From: Notolepis coatsorum
Taxonomy: Eukaryota > Chordata > Actinopteri > Aulopiformes > Paralepididae
NCBI GenBank assembly: GCA_963971535.1
Contig: OZ020593.1
Location: forward strand, 12,701,500-12,765,499
DNA length: 64,000 bases
Reading direction: 5' to 3'
A model generated the notes under the pieces. It saw nothing but the letters and a program-made list of their open reading frames with translations. It searched no databases and was not told where the DNA came from. Below, piece after piece: positions 1 to 11,213 of the stretch. Numbering within the stretch: the stretch's first letter is position 1; each line of letters begins with the position of its first letter. The translations under genes were made by a program, and so were the position numbers.

Positions 1-13
1 AGTTCTTACGGTG

Positions 14-1517
14 TTAACACATTCCCGGCCATTGGGGGCCGTCTAATCTCACGCTATAAGGCCAGCATTTCAAAACAGACTTGCATTGTGTGTGAGGCTG
101 TTTGTACAGCTAAATCTATAGTTTATAGTATTGCTATCTGTCCATTCTCATTGTCAATTGAGACCATAAACCGTCCCTTCAAAATGGCTTAAAGAAAAAG
201 TTTTTTCATCAATACTTTCCCATTTTATAGCGTCTTGAATATAAGCGTATCTAGTATATTTCCTGGAAGGTGAGATACAGGGCGCTAAGCTAATAACATT
301 AAATCAAACGGCGTTTCTGCACTACAGAAGCTAGAGCTAAAACTCAAAATGCATATTGTCGGTATTCATGGTCCACCATGAATGCATGAAAGGGGGGGGC
401 GGGGGACGTCGTTTCTGATTATTGATGACCAATAACGGCGTTAGCCTCAGTAGCACCGTTCTGCCACAGGGAACACTGTATATCGAGACAGCGCCCCTAC
501 AAGGATCTGGCCGGTAATGCACTTTTCAGAATTCCAAGAGTAGGGTAAATCTGCAGTGCCGCTCGGTGACATTGATTAGGTTATTAACACTTTCAGTGCC
601 ACAAGGGCCAATGTTAACGTTAATATCGCCTAATCTATGTTTTAAATTATGGCTATGTGTCTAATCTGCCCGTCACTTATCAAATAATCATTTTCCAGTC
701 AGTGTTGTCAAGGCAGATTGGTTTTTTATCGCTTCATTTCCGTTTGAGAGCATTTTGAAAAGCGCCCGTTTTCAGGTGAAAAACAGCCCATTCTGTGATA
801 ATCGCCTTTTACTGGAATATTCCAGAACGTTGATATTTGTCGGCCTATTTATGAATCGTTTTCAAATAAACGCTAGATGATCAATAGTATACGCACGCAC
901 GTTCGAGGCGCGCGCTGATAATAGCCATTTTCATTTTCTCATGGATTTTACAGTGAAACCGATAGAGCACATATCAGAAATAAGCTTATATCTCCTCGAA
1001 AACGAGTCTGATTATCCTAACACTGATAACATAGATTCCTTACCTGACATCAGATGGTATCCAAATGTTATATTCCAATTCCTGATCACCATTAGAAAAA
1101 ATCGATGAGTGTATAGATCTAACGTGTATACAGTAGAACTCATGATCAGCGGGGCTCAGAGGATCCAGAATGAACTCTGGTAACCCCGGCTGCATCAGTG
1201 GACTGGAAAATGTGGACTGGAATTTTTTTTTTCCCATCCATTTTCATTGAGTCCATTCCAAAAGTCCATTTACCATCTGGGAGGCGATAGGGGGCGCTTT
1301 TTTCACATCTGATCGCCGGCGGCCCTTTGGTAGGCTAGGGTAGGCTTGCGTGATGCAATATGATTTCAGATCGCTAAAAAAAAAAAAAAAAATCCGAGAA
1401 ATCTCGTGAGTGGCTTTCAACGTAACTATTGTAAACCCGAGAGTAGCCGTGAGTGGCAGTCAAAGTGTTAAAATGGAATAAAAGCCAAAACAACCTGGTT
1501 GGCCGGGAACCTGTTAA
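14..1517 (-). mobile_element. D-family TTAA element (copy D1), internally deleted, with A element nested inside
   Basis: The left end is TTAACACATTCCCGGCC at 14. The right end, read on the minus strand from 1517, is TTAACAGGTTCCCGGCC, so the termini are inverted and both carry TTAA. Internal sequence matches the D copies at 40845-44235 and 58057-60441 (GTGCATTACCGGCCAGATCC block, run of G at about 391-406). The middle of the family, including the short ATG exon seen in the other D copies, is deleted here. Family A element 584-1473 sits in a TTAA of this copy. Confidence 0.75.
584..1473 (-). mobile_element. A-family piggyBac-like MITE
   Basis: Bounded by TTAA at 584-587 and 1470-1473 with inverted ends TTAACACTTTCAGTGCC and, from the other side, TTAACACTTTGACTGCCA. 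It aligns along its length with the copies at 35265, 45142 and 46094. On the minus strand a short frame starting ATGGTGATCAGGAATTGG runs to CAG followed by GTAAGG, the family's conserved mini-exon. A long A-tract lies near 1375-1391, a position where every A copy has a homopolymer run. No transposase is present. Confidence 0.85.
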
Positions 1518-1699
1518 TGATCATATGGAACTGAAATAAATGGTCAACATCAGTTTGAGAATCAGTCGAGGGACTGCTACAGTAAGAACTTTGCCTTCAC
1601 CTGCCACAACTAACTGCTAATGGACGGACAGCAAAGATCAAAGCAGTGAGTTGCAGCGACCAACGGTGATACAACGGTGGACGGCGCCACGGAAGCAAG

Positions 1700-2143
1700 T
1701 AAAGAAGAAGCGGCCACATTCAACATGGACGGCGTCAGGAATGTAACGTTACAAAAACAATGGAAATAAAGGAAAGTAGCATGACAGGATTAACATTACC
1801 ACGTCGTTCTCATCGTATTAGTGTGCCCACAGAAAAAAAATGCTAGCCTACCAAAGTGATGAACTTGATAAAAAGGAAAAGGGATTGCTTACATTATATG
1901 CCTTTTGGAAAGGTTCTATCAGAACAATCAAGGATGAATTAAAGAGAGACATATCTGGCTAAAATGGCAGACCTTATTGAAAGGGGAACAGCAGATGTTA
2001 TGAAAGTGTACGGTGAAATAAGAGAATGTACAACAGTAACAAATTAAATGAGACGCAAAGTAGACACATGCGAAGCAGTAACTAAAGATATGATAATAAT
2101 CTATAAGCGCATAGCACAAGTACAGGCATTAAAGCGTTCCGTC
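1700..2143 (+). mobile_element. BEL/Pao LTR retrotransposon fossil, gag N-terminal region
   Basis: Gag-type coding sequence on the plus strand with the spacing and wording of fish BEL/Pao gag N-termini (for example MADLIERGTADVMKVYGE). It is broken, with several breaks, and stops at the TTAA where element B1 begins. The rest of the same fossil resumes near 6618. The number of nested insertions and the decay indicate an old copy. Confidence 0.6.
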
Positions 2144-3103
2144 TTAACACTTTGGGTGCCGGGAGCCGTCTTTAGACGTCTTTGCTGGCCATGCTAAAGT
2201 TGCCGGGGGACGCTGTACGTCGTCTTTATATCAATATTTCAAAAATCTGCGATCGGATTCATAATGTCCCTCCGCTGGCCTGAGATCCACCAGCAGGACC
2301 CACTGAGCTCTCTGGCGGTTCAGGAGCGCCATCTGGTGGCCGATCGGCGCAAGCGCTTAACAGGAAGCGCACTAGAGGTTTTGCTAGACGTCCGTATTGC
2401 TTCCGGCCACTCGGTACATGTCCCGTGACTCTAGCTCGTCACTCTACATAGCGATCGATTGCCAATAACTCGATAAACAACATGATTTGGACGTATATAC
2501 CATTATACAAGCTGGAGATGGACCGGGTAATAATATATCCCATAATGATAAAATGTCTACTCGACGATGATCGCCCAACGGCGCGCGGAGACTGGGGTGA
2601 GTTTCAGCGTGTAACGTTACCGTCTTCGATAATAACTGATATTATCAACATTTGACCCACATTAGATGATTGGTATAACGCTGCCCACGGAATTATAAAC
2701 GCCCCCTCGCCCATCCGGTCAACATCAGATGACGTGTAGTAACTTCTAGAAGTACGTCTAGTTGGAATTTTTTATATCGCGCTGATTGCCATCAAACTGT
2801 ATTTCATCATCAATATAATGCATTTGGGGCTATATATCACGTTCTGGAGAAAGCTGCAGAAAGAGATGAAAACATACTTATACATTAGACCATACTTTAC
2901 TATGAATATGTGAATGAAAAAGTTTAACGTTGCTACACAATGAACAATACATATAGGACTTTGAATGGGCCCTAATAATGGCAATGTAGCAATAGAATTT
3001 AAAAAGTTATAGCCCTGCAAAGAAGGGGACTTTCTCCATAGACAAATAGTGCTGGCAATCTATGGTATATCATTAATTTAACCTTAGGCAACCAAAGTGT
3101 TAA
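2144..3103 (+). mobile_element. B-family piggyBac-like MITE (copy B1)
   Basis: TTAA at 2144-2147 and 3100-3103, termini TTAACACTTTGGGTGCCGG and, inverted, TTAACACTTTGGTTGCCTAAGG. The plus-strand frame from ATG 2482 to 2596, followed by GTGAGT, is the family mini-exon (MIWTYIPLYKLEMD at its start). An AT-rich right half and a C-rich box before ATCCGGTCAACATCAG are family features. The right-hand TTAA is shared with the next element, B2. Confidence 0.88.
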
Positions 3104-4020
3104 CACTTTGACTGTCGGGAAACGCTTTACAGCGGCATTCCCGGCCATGCTCAAGTTGCCGGAGGATTATATCAATATTTCAAAAATCTGCGATCGGATT
3201 CATATTTCCCCTCCGCTGGCCTGAGATCCACCAGGAGGACCCACTGAGCTCTCTGGCGGTTCAGGAGCGCCATCTGGTGGCCGATCGGCGCAATCGCCAA
3301 ACAGGAAGTGCTATGGAGGTAGTGCTGGTCGGCCATATTACTTCCGGGCACTCTGTTTGGCTCCCGGGACTCGATCTCGACACAATACATAGCGATCGAT
3401 TGCCAATAACTCGATAAACAACATGATTTGGACATATATACTATTATACAAGCTGGAAATGGACCCGATATTTCTACATACCATAATAGGTAAATGACTG
3501 TTCCACGCTCATCGCCCAACGGCGCGAGGAGGATACGGTAAGATTCAGCGTTATTTTTGATCGTATTCCATATAAACTGTTATGATGAACATATCACCCA
3601 CACTAGATGAATGATATAACGCTGCCCACGGAATTATAAACGATCCCCCGCCCATCCGGTCATCATCAGATCATACGTAGATCATTCTAGAAGTACGTCC
3701 AATTGAAATTTTTTATATCGCCCCGATTGCCATCAAACTGTATTTCATCATCAATATAATGCATTTGGGGCTATATATCACGTTCTGGAGAAAGCTGCAG
3801 AAAGAGATGAAAACATACTTATACATTAGACCATACTTTACTATGAATATGTGAATGAAAAAGTTTAACGTTGCTACACAATGAACAATACATATAGGAC
3901 TTTGAATGGGCCCTAATAATGCCAATGTAGCAATAGAATTTAAAAAGTTATAGCCCTGCAAAGAAGGGGAATTTCTCCATAGACATTTTCCGGATTTCTG
4001 GCCGGCACCCATAGTGTTAA
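3100..4020 (+). mobile_element. B-family piggyBac-like MITE (copy B2), abutting B1
   Basis: Starts in the same TTAA that ends B1 and ends at TTAA 4017-4020, with termini TTAACACTTTGACTGTCGGG and TTAACACTATGGGTGCCGGCC (inverted). Same orientation as B1 and very similar to it in the right half. The mini-exon near 3422 carries an in-frame stop in this copy but keeps the GTAAG donor. The outer flanks of the B1-B2 pair, TTCCGTC before and GACGGA after, are inverted copies of each other. Confidence 0.87.
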
Positions 4021-4840
4021 GACGGATTTCCGTCTATTTGATTATATTTATATAATATTTTAATTGATATAAAAAAAATTACTTTCTTTTTTTTCTATAA
4101 AGTTTGCCAATAGGGATGGTTCAGTAGTATTGGCACTGGTAGTAGTCGTAATAGTAATCCAGTCTTTTTTTTTTTCTTCTAAAAAATAAACTAGTTCAAC
4201 ACAGGCAACCACTTTTGCTTAATTTCTTTGATGGCTCAAATGTATGCTCTAGTGTCTAGTGGATTTTGTGTTTTGAGCACAAAGATCATCATAGATCTAG
4301 CCTCTTAATTTTGCTCTCAAAGTGCACCAGATTGATGCATTTAACTTTAAAACGTAAAAAAAAATCCGAGGGGGCATGCCCCTGGACCCCTCTGGAGGGG
4401 CAGAGGTTCACCCACCACCACAGTCTCACTAAATCCTGTGGGAAACACTGAGGATTCAAATTTTTTTTACGGCTGTGGGTAGGGCGTTCCACATTGTTGT
4501 GGCATAATTGCGAAACGTGTTTAGTCCCTTGTTTGTATGATAACAAGCCTTTTAGTTCATGGTTCAAAGTAATGGGAAAAGGGTGCTAGCTCGCCATCAA
4601 TCAGAAGCTAGCCACAAGACTTGCATTCACGCTCAAAATACAGTGGAGGTTAAAGTAAGAATAGACTTCCCCTGAAAAAAGTTCAGTCAGGATTTTTTTT
4701 TTGCTTTAATCCCTGCACAAGTAGATGGTGACTTTGATGCAGAGCATGAAAGGAAGCGTCTCCGTCAGCTACACGCACACGACTATGCCCATTCCATTTA
4801 CAGCACTTTAGACCACCAGCCCTGATTCCAAACTCTAACC
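4021..4840. other. Intervening sequence, no gene seen
   Basis: AT-rich sequence with T and A runs (about 4080-4100, 4164-4174, 4352-4360) and a small GC-rich palindromic patch (GGGGGCATGCCCC, about 4370). It separates element B2 from element H inside the split BEL/Pao fossil. I see no coding sequence or recognisable element. Confidence 0.5.
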
Positions 4841-6189
4841 TTAAAGGTCAACCTCCACGTTGTATTTTTGTTCAATAAACAATGTGGACTAGGCCAACAG
4901 TGACTTTCATGAAGAATTGGAAAAAAAAGTATTGAAATTGACCCAGTTTTAGCGTTTTTATCAAAACATTTTGTCTGCCCAACACAATCACCACGCACGT
5001 GCATATTTTAATCAATGGTTCATAACGTGCGCGTGTAATGTCGTCACAACAGGTGTTGGTCACCAGGGGGCTCTGTGAGTCACAGGCATTAGCAAGGAGG
5101 CGGAGCATTATTTCCGGCGTTGGGTGCATGATGCGCATGCGCTGTGATCACACCAGGCAGCCAACGCCGGAAATAATGCCGTTTTGAGCAGTTTATAAAA
5201 AATATTTAAAATGTTTATTAGCAACGCAGAGATTTCAAACCATCCCGTATCTCTGTCCGAAACCCTCGTGCAACTGTGAGTACATTTGAAATGTGAACGG
5301 TTCGGCCAGAACCAGTCCTTCATGGTAAATCTAGGTTGGTTTCCTAATAAGGAGCAAGTGACTGTGGATTCACTCGGTGCATCAGTCACGAAAGGGGCTA
5401 TGATGAGCTTGGCAAGCCAGAGTAAAACACAGTTTTCATTCAATCAATAACAACATTAACCAGACTCTCGTTGTGTCTATTATGCTAATGCTAACGTTAC
5501 CTCATTGTGTCTATTCTACAAGCTTTAACGTTACCTAGCCTCTTGTGTCTATCTGCTAACGTTAGTATTAGGCTAACTAACGTTACCACTCGTCCCTAAC
5601 CCCAACAACAAGCGTAACTAATCAGCGATCTTTTTGTCAGACTAAACTCTCCGCTCGGTGGCAAATTGTGTTGATGTCGGTTTTGTTTCATCAATAAATG
5701 AGGCAGAATACACAGTGACTGTATCCTTTTTTATTGCACTTGTTTCGTGCTGCAAACATACATAAGACATCCTACGCGAGACATTAAAGATGGCGCCGTT
5801 CTGTTTTCGTTCAGACTCTCCAGACAGTGACGCGTCTCTCTTCTGACCAATCAGTGGTCTGCAGTTTTTCACGTGACATTTCTGGAGCTCTCATGCTGAT
5901 CACCAGCAGCCCCGCCTCCCCACACGGAGACAAACTGAGTACTTTATTTTAGTGGAAAAGCAACATTAGATTCGGCTCATTAATATGCACCCGTGTCCTG
6001 TTGTGACGTCGGCGTTTGATAAGCTTTTTTGATTCGCGCGTGCATGTTATTCGTGCATGGACCTTTTTAACTCTTTCAGAGTGGCATTTCCAGTGTCAAA
6101 TGGAAAAAAATAAATAATGAAATTATATACCAATGATGTAAACTACCCATAATTGATCAGTAGGGTTTAAGCTGGAGGTTGGCCTTTAA
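4841..6189. mobile_element. H element: TTAA-bounded non-autonomous element
   Basis: The left end TTAAAGGTCAACCTCCACG (4841) and the inverted right end TTAAAGGCCAACCTCCAGC (6189) form terminal inverted repeats at TTAA. The interior has many CTAACGTTAGC-type palindromes and a block (5640-5870: CGCTCGGTGGCAAATTGTGT, then GTTTCATCAATAAATGAGGC) that recurs near 30490-30720, 33780-33900 and 36270-36380. No transposase is visible. Assignment to piggyBac rests only on the TTAA ends, so the superfamily is uncertain. Confidence 0.5.
5105..5179. repeat. Perfect 19-bp inverted repeat with 37-base loop
   Basis: GCATTATTTCCGGCGTTGG at 5105-5123 is repeated as its exact reverse complement at 5161-5179. The loop holds another short palindrome (TGCGCATGCGC). 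It lies inside element H. Confidence 0.9.
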
Positions 6190-6375
6190 CCAGTTCGAAA
6201 GAGGGCCTAAGCTTAACCGTTCGAAACAAGGCGGACATTAATAATTAATAAAATAATAAAAATTAATACAATTTTCAATCTATTAATCAATCAAAGCGGG
6301 GAACATAGAACCCAGGGAACATAGGACCCGGGGAACATAGGGATGATCCCTCAATCACAACACTCACGTTGTTTT
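6190..6375. other. AT-rich spacer with short GGGAACATAGG repeats
   Basis: An ATTAATA-rich stretch (6235-6285) is followed by three imperfect copies of GGGAACATAGGACCC at about 6296-6345. No gene is seen. Confidence 0.6.
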
Positions 6376-6580
6376 GATTGATTGATTGAAAACTTTATTA
6401 ACAGATTGCAGAATGGGTACAATACAGTACAGCTCAATACACACAATTGTTAAGGGGATGCAGACCAGAGAAAGACTTTCGTCTTGTTTACATCAGGGTC
6501 CCCCATTTTCAATTCATCAGGACATATATGACATACATGACATACAGATAGTCAGTACTGCTACATCTATACATTTATGA
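6376..6580 (-). mobile_element. LINE 3' tail (5'-truncated copy)
   Basis: Read on the minus strand, it contains CTGGTCTGCATCCCCTTAAC, then GTATTGAGC and CCATTCTGCAATCTGTTAAT, and ends in short ATTC/ATTG repeats. The same 3' end is attached to LINE reverse-transcriptase coding at 25086-25708, which identifies it as a LINE 3' untranslated region. Other copies lie at 12630, 22833, 24755, 33387, 36700, 40492 and 55425. Confidence 0.8.
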
Positions 6581-6617
6581 CATACCAGATTTGCAAATAC
6601 AGTACTGTTTGTCACTC

Positions 6618-8165
6618 AGCATCACTGAGTATAGCAGCCAAGAGAGCAGATGCAGTCGCAGAGCTCGCCGCTAAGGAAGTTCAATACAAATTGATGGAAG
6701 AAGAAATAGAGCAAAAGGAAAAAATAAGGCTAATGGAAGAGCAGCATAACAAGGAGCTAGACCACCAGAGGGTTGAATTAGCGACTACAAGTAAAAGGGA
6801 ACCTGGAGACTGCTCGCGTCGAACTCCAGACTTATGACGGAGAGATCAAACGGATCGGCGACGATGAGCGGTACGTAGAACAGAACGTCCAGGAATATGA
6901 TGAACAGCTCCCCCCCCCCCCCCAAGTCTGTTTCAGAACCCACAAGCTGTCACATCAGCTCACATTCTCCCCACCAGTCTAACTCAACAGAATGCACACG
7001 CTGTTACTTCAGCGCCATCTAGTGACGTGTCCTGTCTGGCCAAAGCAATCCAAGACAGTATAGCCATAAACAGACTACCAGCACCTAACCCAGTAGTGTT
7101 CAGTGAAGATCCACTGCTCTTCCTAGAATGGAAGGCTTCTTTCATGTCACTAATAGATAACAAAGGAATCTCTTCCGCAGATAAATTGTTTTATTTAAAA
7201 CAGTACATAAGTGGCCCCGCACAAAAATTTCTCTTGAAGGCACATTCTATAGAAGCGACGACGACGCATACAGAGATGCATGGGAAAAGCGTAACAAACG
7301 CTACGGTCAACCATTCATCGTCCAGAGAGCCTTTAGGGATAAACTAGCAAAATGGCCGAAAATACAGCCTAAAGATGCTGAAGGTTTAAGAGCATACTCT
7401 GACTTCCTCAATGCTTGCCTCCAAGCTACGCCTCACGTGAAGGGACTAGAAATCCTAAGTGACTGTGAATAAAACCAGAAACTCATACAAAAGATCCCTG
7501 ACTGGCTCGCATCCCGATGGAACCGTCAGGTTACAAAGGCCCTCTTGGAAGGTAAAGACTTCCCCGCTTTCAAGGAGTTTACCGGCTTTGTGTCATTTGA
7601 AGCAGAGATATCATGCAACCCAGTCACCTCCCTATATGCTCTCCAGTCAAACACTTCAACTCATGAAAGAGTATTCTCAAAGTCAAGGAAGTAAAGTAAA
7701 CGTCCTCAGTACTCAGACCGCCGTAAACAACGACGCACAGGGAAAAGGAACAGGAAAGCCCCTGTGCATGTGGTGTAAAGAAGAAAGACACCAACTCCCA
7801 AAGTGCTCAAGCTTCAAGGACAAATCGCTGGAGGAGCGGCGGGCATATATAAAAGGTTGTGTTACGGTTGTCTGAAACCGGGCCACGGCGCTAAAGATTG
7901 CCGTCACAGCCATGCCTGTGACACGTGCAAGGGAAGGCACCCTACCTGTCTCCACGACGAAGGTTACAGGAAGCGTGAAAATCAAGGAAGGTTTACTGAG
8001 GAACCGGCTGCAGCGGCAGACACTGCCAATGAAACCACGACAGCCATATCACACAAGGTCTCCACAGGAGGCCAGTCAGACAGCACTTCGATGATTGTAC
8101 CTGTCTGGGTGTCCTCTGCCAGAAATCCAGCAAAGGAACAGCTTGTTTACGCATTATACAGAGTG
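6618..8165 (+). mobile_element. BEL/Pao LTR retrotransposon fossil, gag to start of protease
   Basis: Continuation of the fossil that begins near 1700. Recognisable parts in order are a lysine/glutamate-rich coiled-coil stretch (about 6640-6800), a gag core (about 7030-7440), two cysteine-rich zinc-knuckle motifs (about 7855-7960, CYGCLKPGHGAKDC and CDTCKGRHPTC) and the beginning of a protease-like region. No LTR, reverse transcriptase or integrase is seen in this window. The copy is broken, with roughly half a dozen breaks, and is old. It is followed directly by LINE sequence. Confidence 0.75.
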
Positions 8166-8169
8166 GGTT

Positions 8170-10262
8170 GACCGGCCGGCCAAGTGGTCCAAAAAAAAGT
8201 GAGGAGACCGGAGTTAAATCACTGATATCGAAGCAGTGTGGCTTGATATCATTTTTCCTAAAACAAAACCTCTCTTAATCGGTGTCCTCTACAGACCTCC
8301 AACTCAAAATTCATTTTATGATTTACTGGAAGAGAGCTCAGTGGATCTTTGTAAATCTGATGTGATTTTGATTGGAGATTTTAATACACACTTAAAAAAG
8401 ATGCACCAATCTTTAAATCATTCAGAAATTACTGCAACCTACATGACTTAAATCAGCTGATCACTCAAGTCACAAGAGTCTGCTCTTCCACACAAACCAT
8501 CATTGATCTAATTCTGACATCAGACCAGACCAAGATCTCTAGAAGTGGCGTGATAGAGTGCAGTCTAAGTGACCATCACATCATTTTCTGCACTCGTAAA
8601 ATTCACAGACCTGTAATAAATTGTCACAACACAATCAGATTCAGATCTCTGAAAAACTACACAAGTGAAGCCTTAAAAACAGCTCTGGACAAAGTAGATT
8701 GGTCAAATGTACTAAACTGCACATCGACAGAAAAAGCTTGGTCATGCTTTAAAACCACCTTCCTTTCAGTTATTGACACGCAAAGGTGACCAGGGTCAAA
8801 GCTAGAACAGAGCCCTGGGTCACTGCCGAGATTCTAAAAGCCATCAGAGTGAGAAATGAGAGCTTCTCTAAATACAGAAAAACAAAAAATGAAAACAGCT
8901 CTTTGAGACCTGTAAAACACTAAGAAATGGAGTAACCAATATAATAAAAAAAAAAAGCAAAACTGAACTATTTTAACGAAAAAATTGAGGGAAGTCTTTA
9001 AAAACACTGGGTCACAATAATAGACTCAAGACTAAAACCACAAATCTCAACCTGAAAATAGATAACACGATCATCTCTGACAAATTGAGTGTGGCAAATT
9101 GTTTAAACACCTTCTTCACAACTGTTGCTACCACTTTGGTGAACAAACTGCCGATCCACTCTGGCCGATATGGCATACAGCACATCCAGGCCTTTTATAA
9201 GGAACTGGGTGTACGTGAAAATGTTTAAATTGACTGAAGTAACTACTGAAGAGGTTATGAAAAAGCTCAGTATGCTGCAGCCAACAAAAGCCACAGGCCA
9301 TGACAATATTCCCACCAGATTTCTCAGAGACTCTGCTTCCATCATAGCTCCCATTGTAGCCCATATCACCAACCTCTCCATCAACCAGGGTCACATCCCG
9401 CAAGAACTCAAGCTTGCTAGGGTAACCCCTCTATTTAAAAAAGGAAGCAAACTGGATCCAGGTAACTACCGCCCCGTTTCTATCCTTTGTTCCATATCAA
9501 AGGTAATTGAGGCTGGTATATGAGCAGATAGACAACTACCTGACTGAACATAGACTACTGTACCAGTTCCAACCAAATTTCAGAAAATCACACTCCACTG
9601 ACACCTGTTTACTGTACCTGACCGATTATATAAAACGTGAGATGGACAAGGGGAACTACTGTGGGATGGTAATGTTGGTCCTGCAAAAGGCGTTTGACAC
9701 GGTCAACCACTCCATCCTACTAGAAAAATTGAGAGCGATAGGCTTTGATAGCAAGTCAGCCAAATGGGTCAAGTCCTACCTGGAGGGAAGAGAACAGGTG
9801 GTAGACATCAATGGCACCTTGTCCTCGTCCCTTCCAGTGACATGTGGGGTCCCCCAAGGAAGCATTTTGGGGCCTCAACTGTTTTTAATATATATTAATG
9901 ACATGAAATCGGCATGCGATTGCAACCTGTTCCTGTTTGCTGACGACTCGGCACTCTGGTCTCTGACAGGGATAAGTCTAAAGTGGAAAGTGTCCTGAGC
10001 AGTGAAATGAAAAAGATCTGCTCTTGGCTCAGTGACAATAAATTGTCTCTACATCTGGGAAAAACAGAGGCCATACTCTTTGGGTCAAACGCCAACCTAA
10101 AGAAATCCCAGGGTTTTAAAATTAGAGTAGGTGAAAACATTATTGAGGATAAAGAGGAGGTCACATACCTGGGCTTTATTTTAAATAACAAACTTTCTAA
10201 CGAAAAAATTGCACAAAAAGTGATTACTAAGGTCAATCAAAAAACCAAAGAACAAAAGAATT
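8170..10262 (+). mobile_element. LINE (L2/jockey-like), decayed endonuclease and reverse transcriptase
   Basis: The plus strand encodes an AP-type endonuclease C-terminal half (GVLYRPP near 8283, LIGDFN near 8370, LSDHHIIF near 8570), a linker, then a reverse transcriptase with NYRPVSILCSISK, AFDTVNH, GVPQGSILGP, FADDS and SWLSDNKLSLHLGKTE. The frame shifts near 9515 and near 9975, and stops or shifts split the endonuclease part. In motif A the usual LDLQKAFD reads LVLQKAFD, so a catalytic aspartate is lost. The element is truncated at both ends: it begins inside the endonuclease and stops at KVNQKTK, the point from which the minus-strand copy at 25086-25708 continues. It is an inactive copy. 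Confidence 0.85.
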
Positions 10263-10264
10263 AG

Positions 10265-11016
10265 AATGTCTTCTAAATGCTCTAAACGTACATATTTTCA
10301 GAAATCGATAAAAATAGAAAAATGACAATTTCGAGTGCTTTGAGATGTACTATATATGTCTCATTACTTGCTAAACATAATACGACTTGTAAATACGTTT
10401 AATTCTTGCTAGATGGTATGCTTGTAATTATTTCCGTTTGCGAGAGAACTACAGCGCGTCACGAAACACATGCACGCGCGCACACACACAAGAGAAGCGT
10501 GTGCGCTGTGAATAGGTGTTAGACCCCCGCGCAGAGGTGAGAGGTATCAGAGACTCGCTACCCCCCATCCAAATTCTAAACAACAGATCGGCATCGGCTT
10601 TTCATAATATGTATGAATTATCTCTTGCAATAATATCCACGGGACACTGAGCTGCTTCGCAGAATAATGTGGTGTGCGTGTATGTGTGTGTGTGCGCTGA
10701 GACGCAGCGTCGAGACAAAACTTGTGTCGAGTCTGCTTCTATGTATGCTTCTTCAGCGCGAGCGGGGGTGTTTCTCACTGTCTGTCGTTGATAATATAAT
10801 CTGAAGAGGTCCTGCATTATTATTATTCTCTAGAATACACGGGACCCGACGGAACGTTAATTTATGTATTAAAAGTAGTCTAACATGCTTTTCATCAACA
10901 TAACTGGCAGAGACAGAGTGCGTGTGTGTACGAGTTATGAGTTCAATGTGTGTATCTCGCAGTTCATTCAAGCGCGCATCACGGTGATGACAGCTCTCTA
11001 GAGAAAGGTGCGCTCA
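10265..11016. other. Anonymous sequence with CA/GT-rich simple repeats
   Basis: Alternating purine-pyrimidine patches lie at about 10468-10502 and 10660-10700. I find no coding sequence with recognisable similarity and no terminal repeats. Confidence 0.5.
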
Positions 11017-11180
11017 CAGGGGCGTAGCTGGAGATTCTGGGCCCCATGAAAGAATCAATTTGTGGGCCCCCAATCTATTAAAAAAATGTGGGGCCCCCAA
11101 TCTATAAAAAAAAATTGGGGCATTTGCTCATTTGCTGGGCCCTTGGAATCATCCTAACCCCCCCCCCAGCTACTCCCCTG
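11017..11180. mobile_element. Small hAT-like MITE
   Basis: The ends are CAGGGGCGTAGCTGG at 11017 and, inverted, CAGGGGAGTAGCTGG at 11180 (14 of 15 matching). The interior is a GGGCCCCCAATCTAT repeat flanking A-rich spacers. The flanking 8-mers do not match cleanly because the right side is a CA repeat. Confidence 0.65.
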
Positions 11181-11213
11181 CACACACACACTCTCTCTCT
11201 CTCTCTCTCTCTC
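11181..11213. repeat. (CA)n(CT)n microsatellite
   Basis: A short CA run followed by about eleven CT dinucleotides, directly after the hAT MITE. Confidence 0.9.

Noticed and set aside
2772-4012. An 82-codon open frame (MQGYNFLNSIATL...) repeated on the strand opposite the mini-exon in many B copies
   Set aside because: Between subfamilies the differences change amino acids freely, and the frame lies in AT-rich, structurally constrained repeat DNA. It is open by composition, not as a gene.
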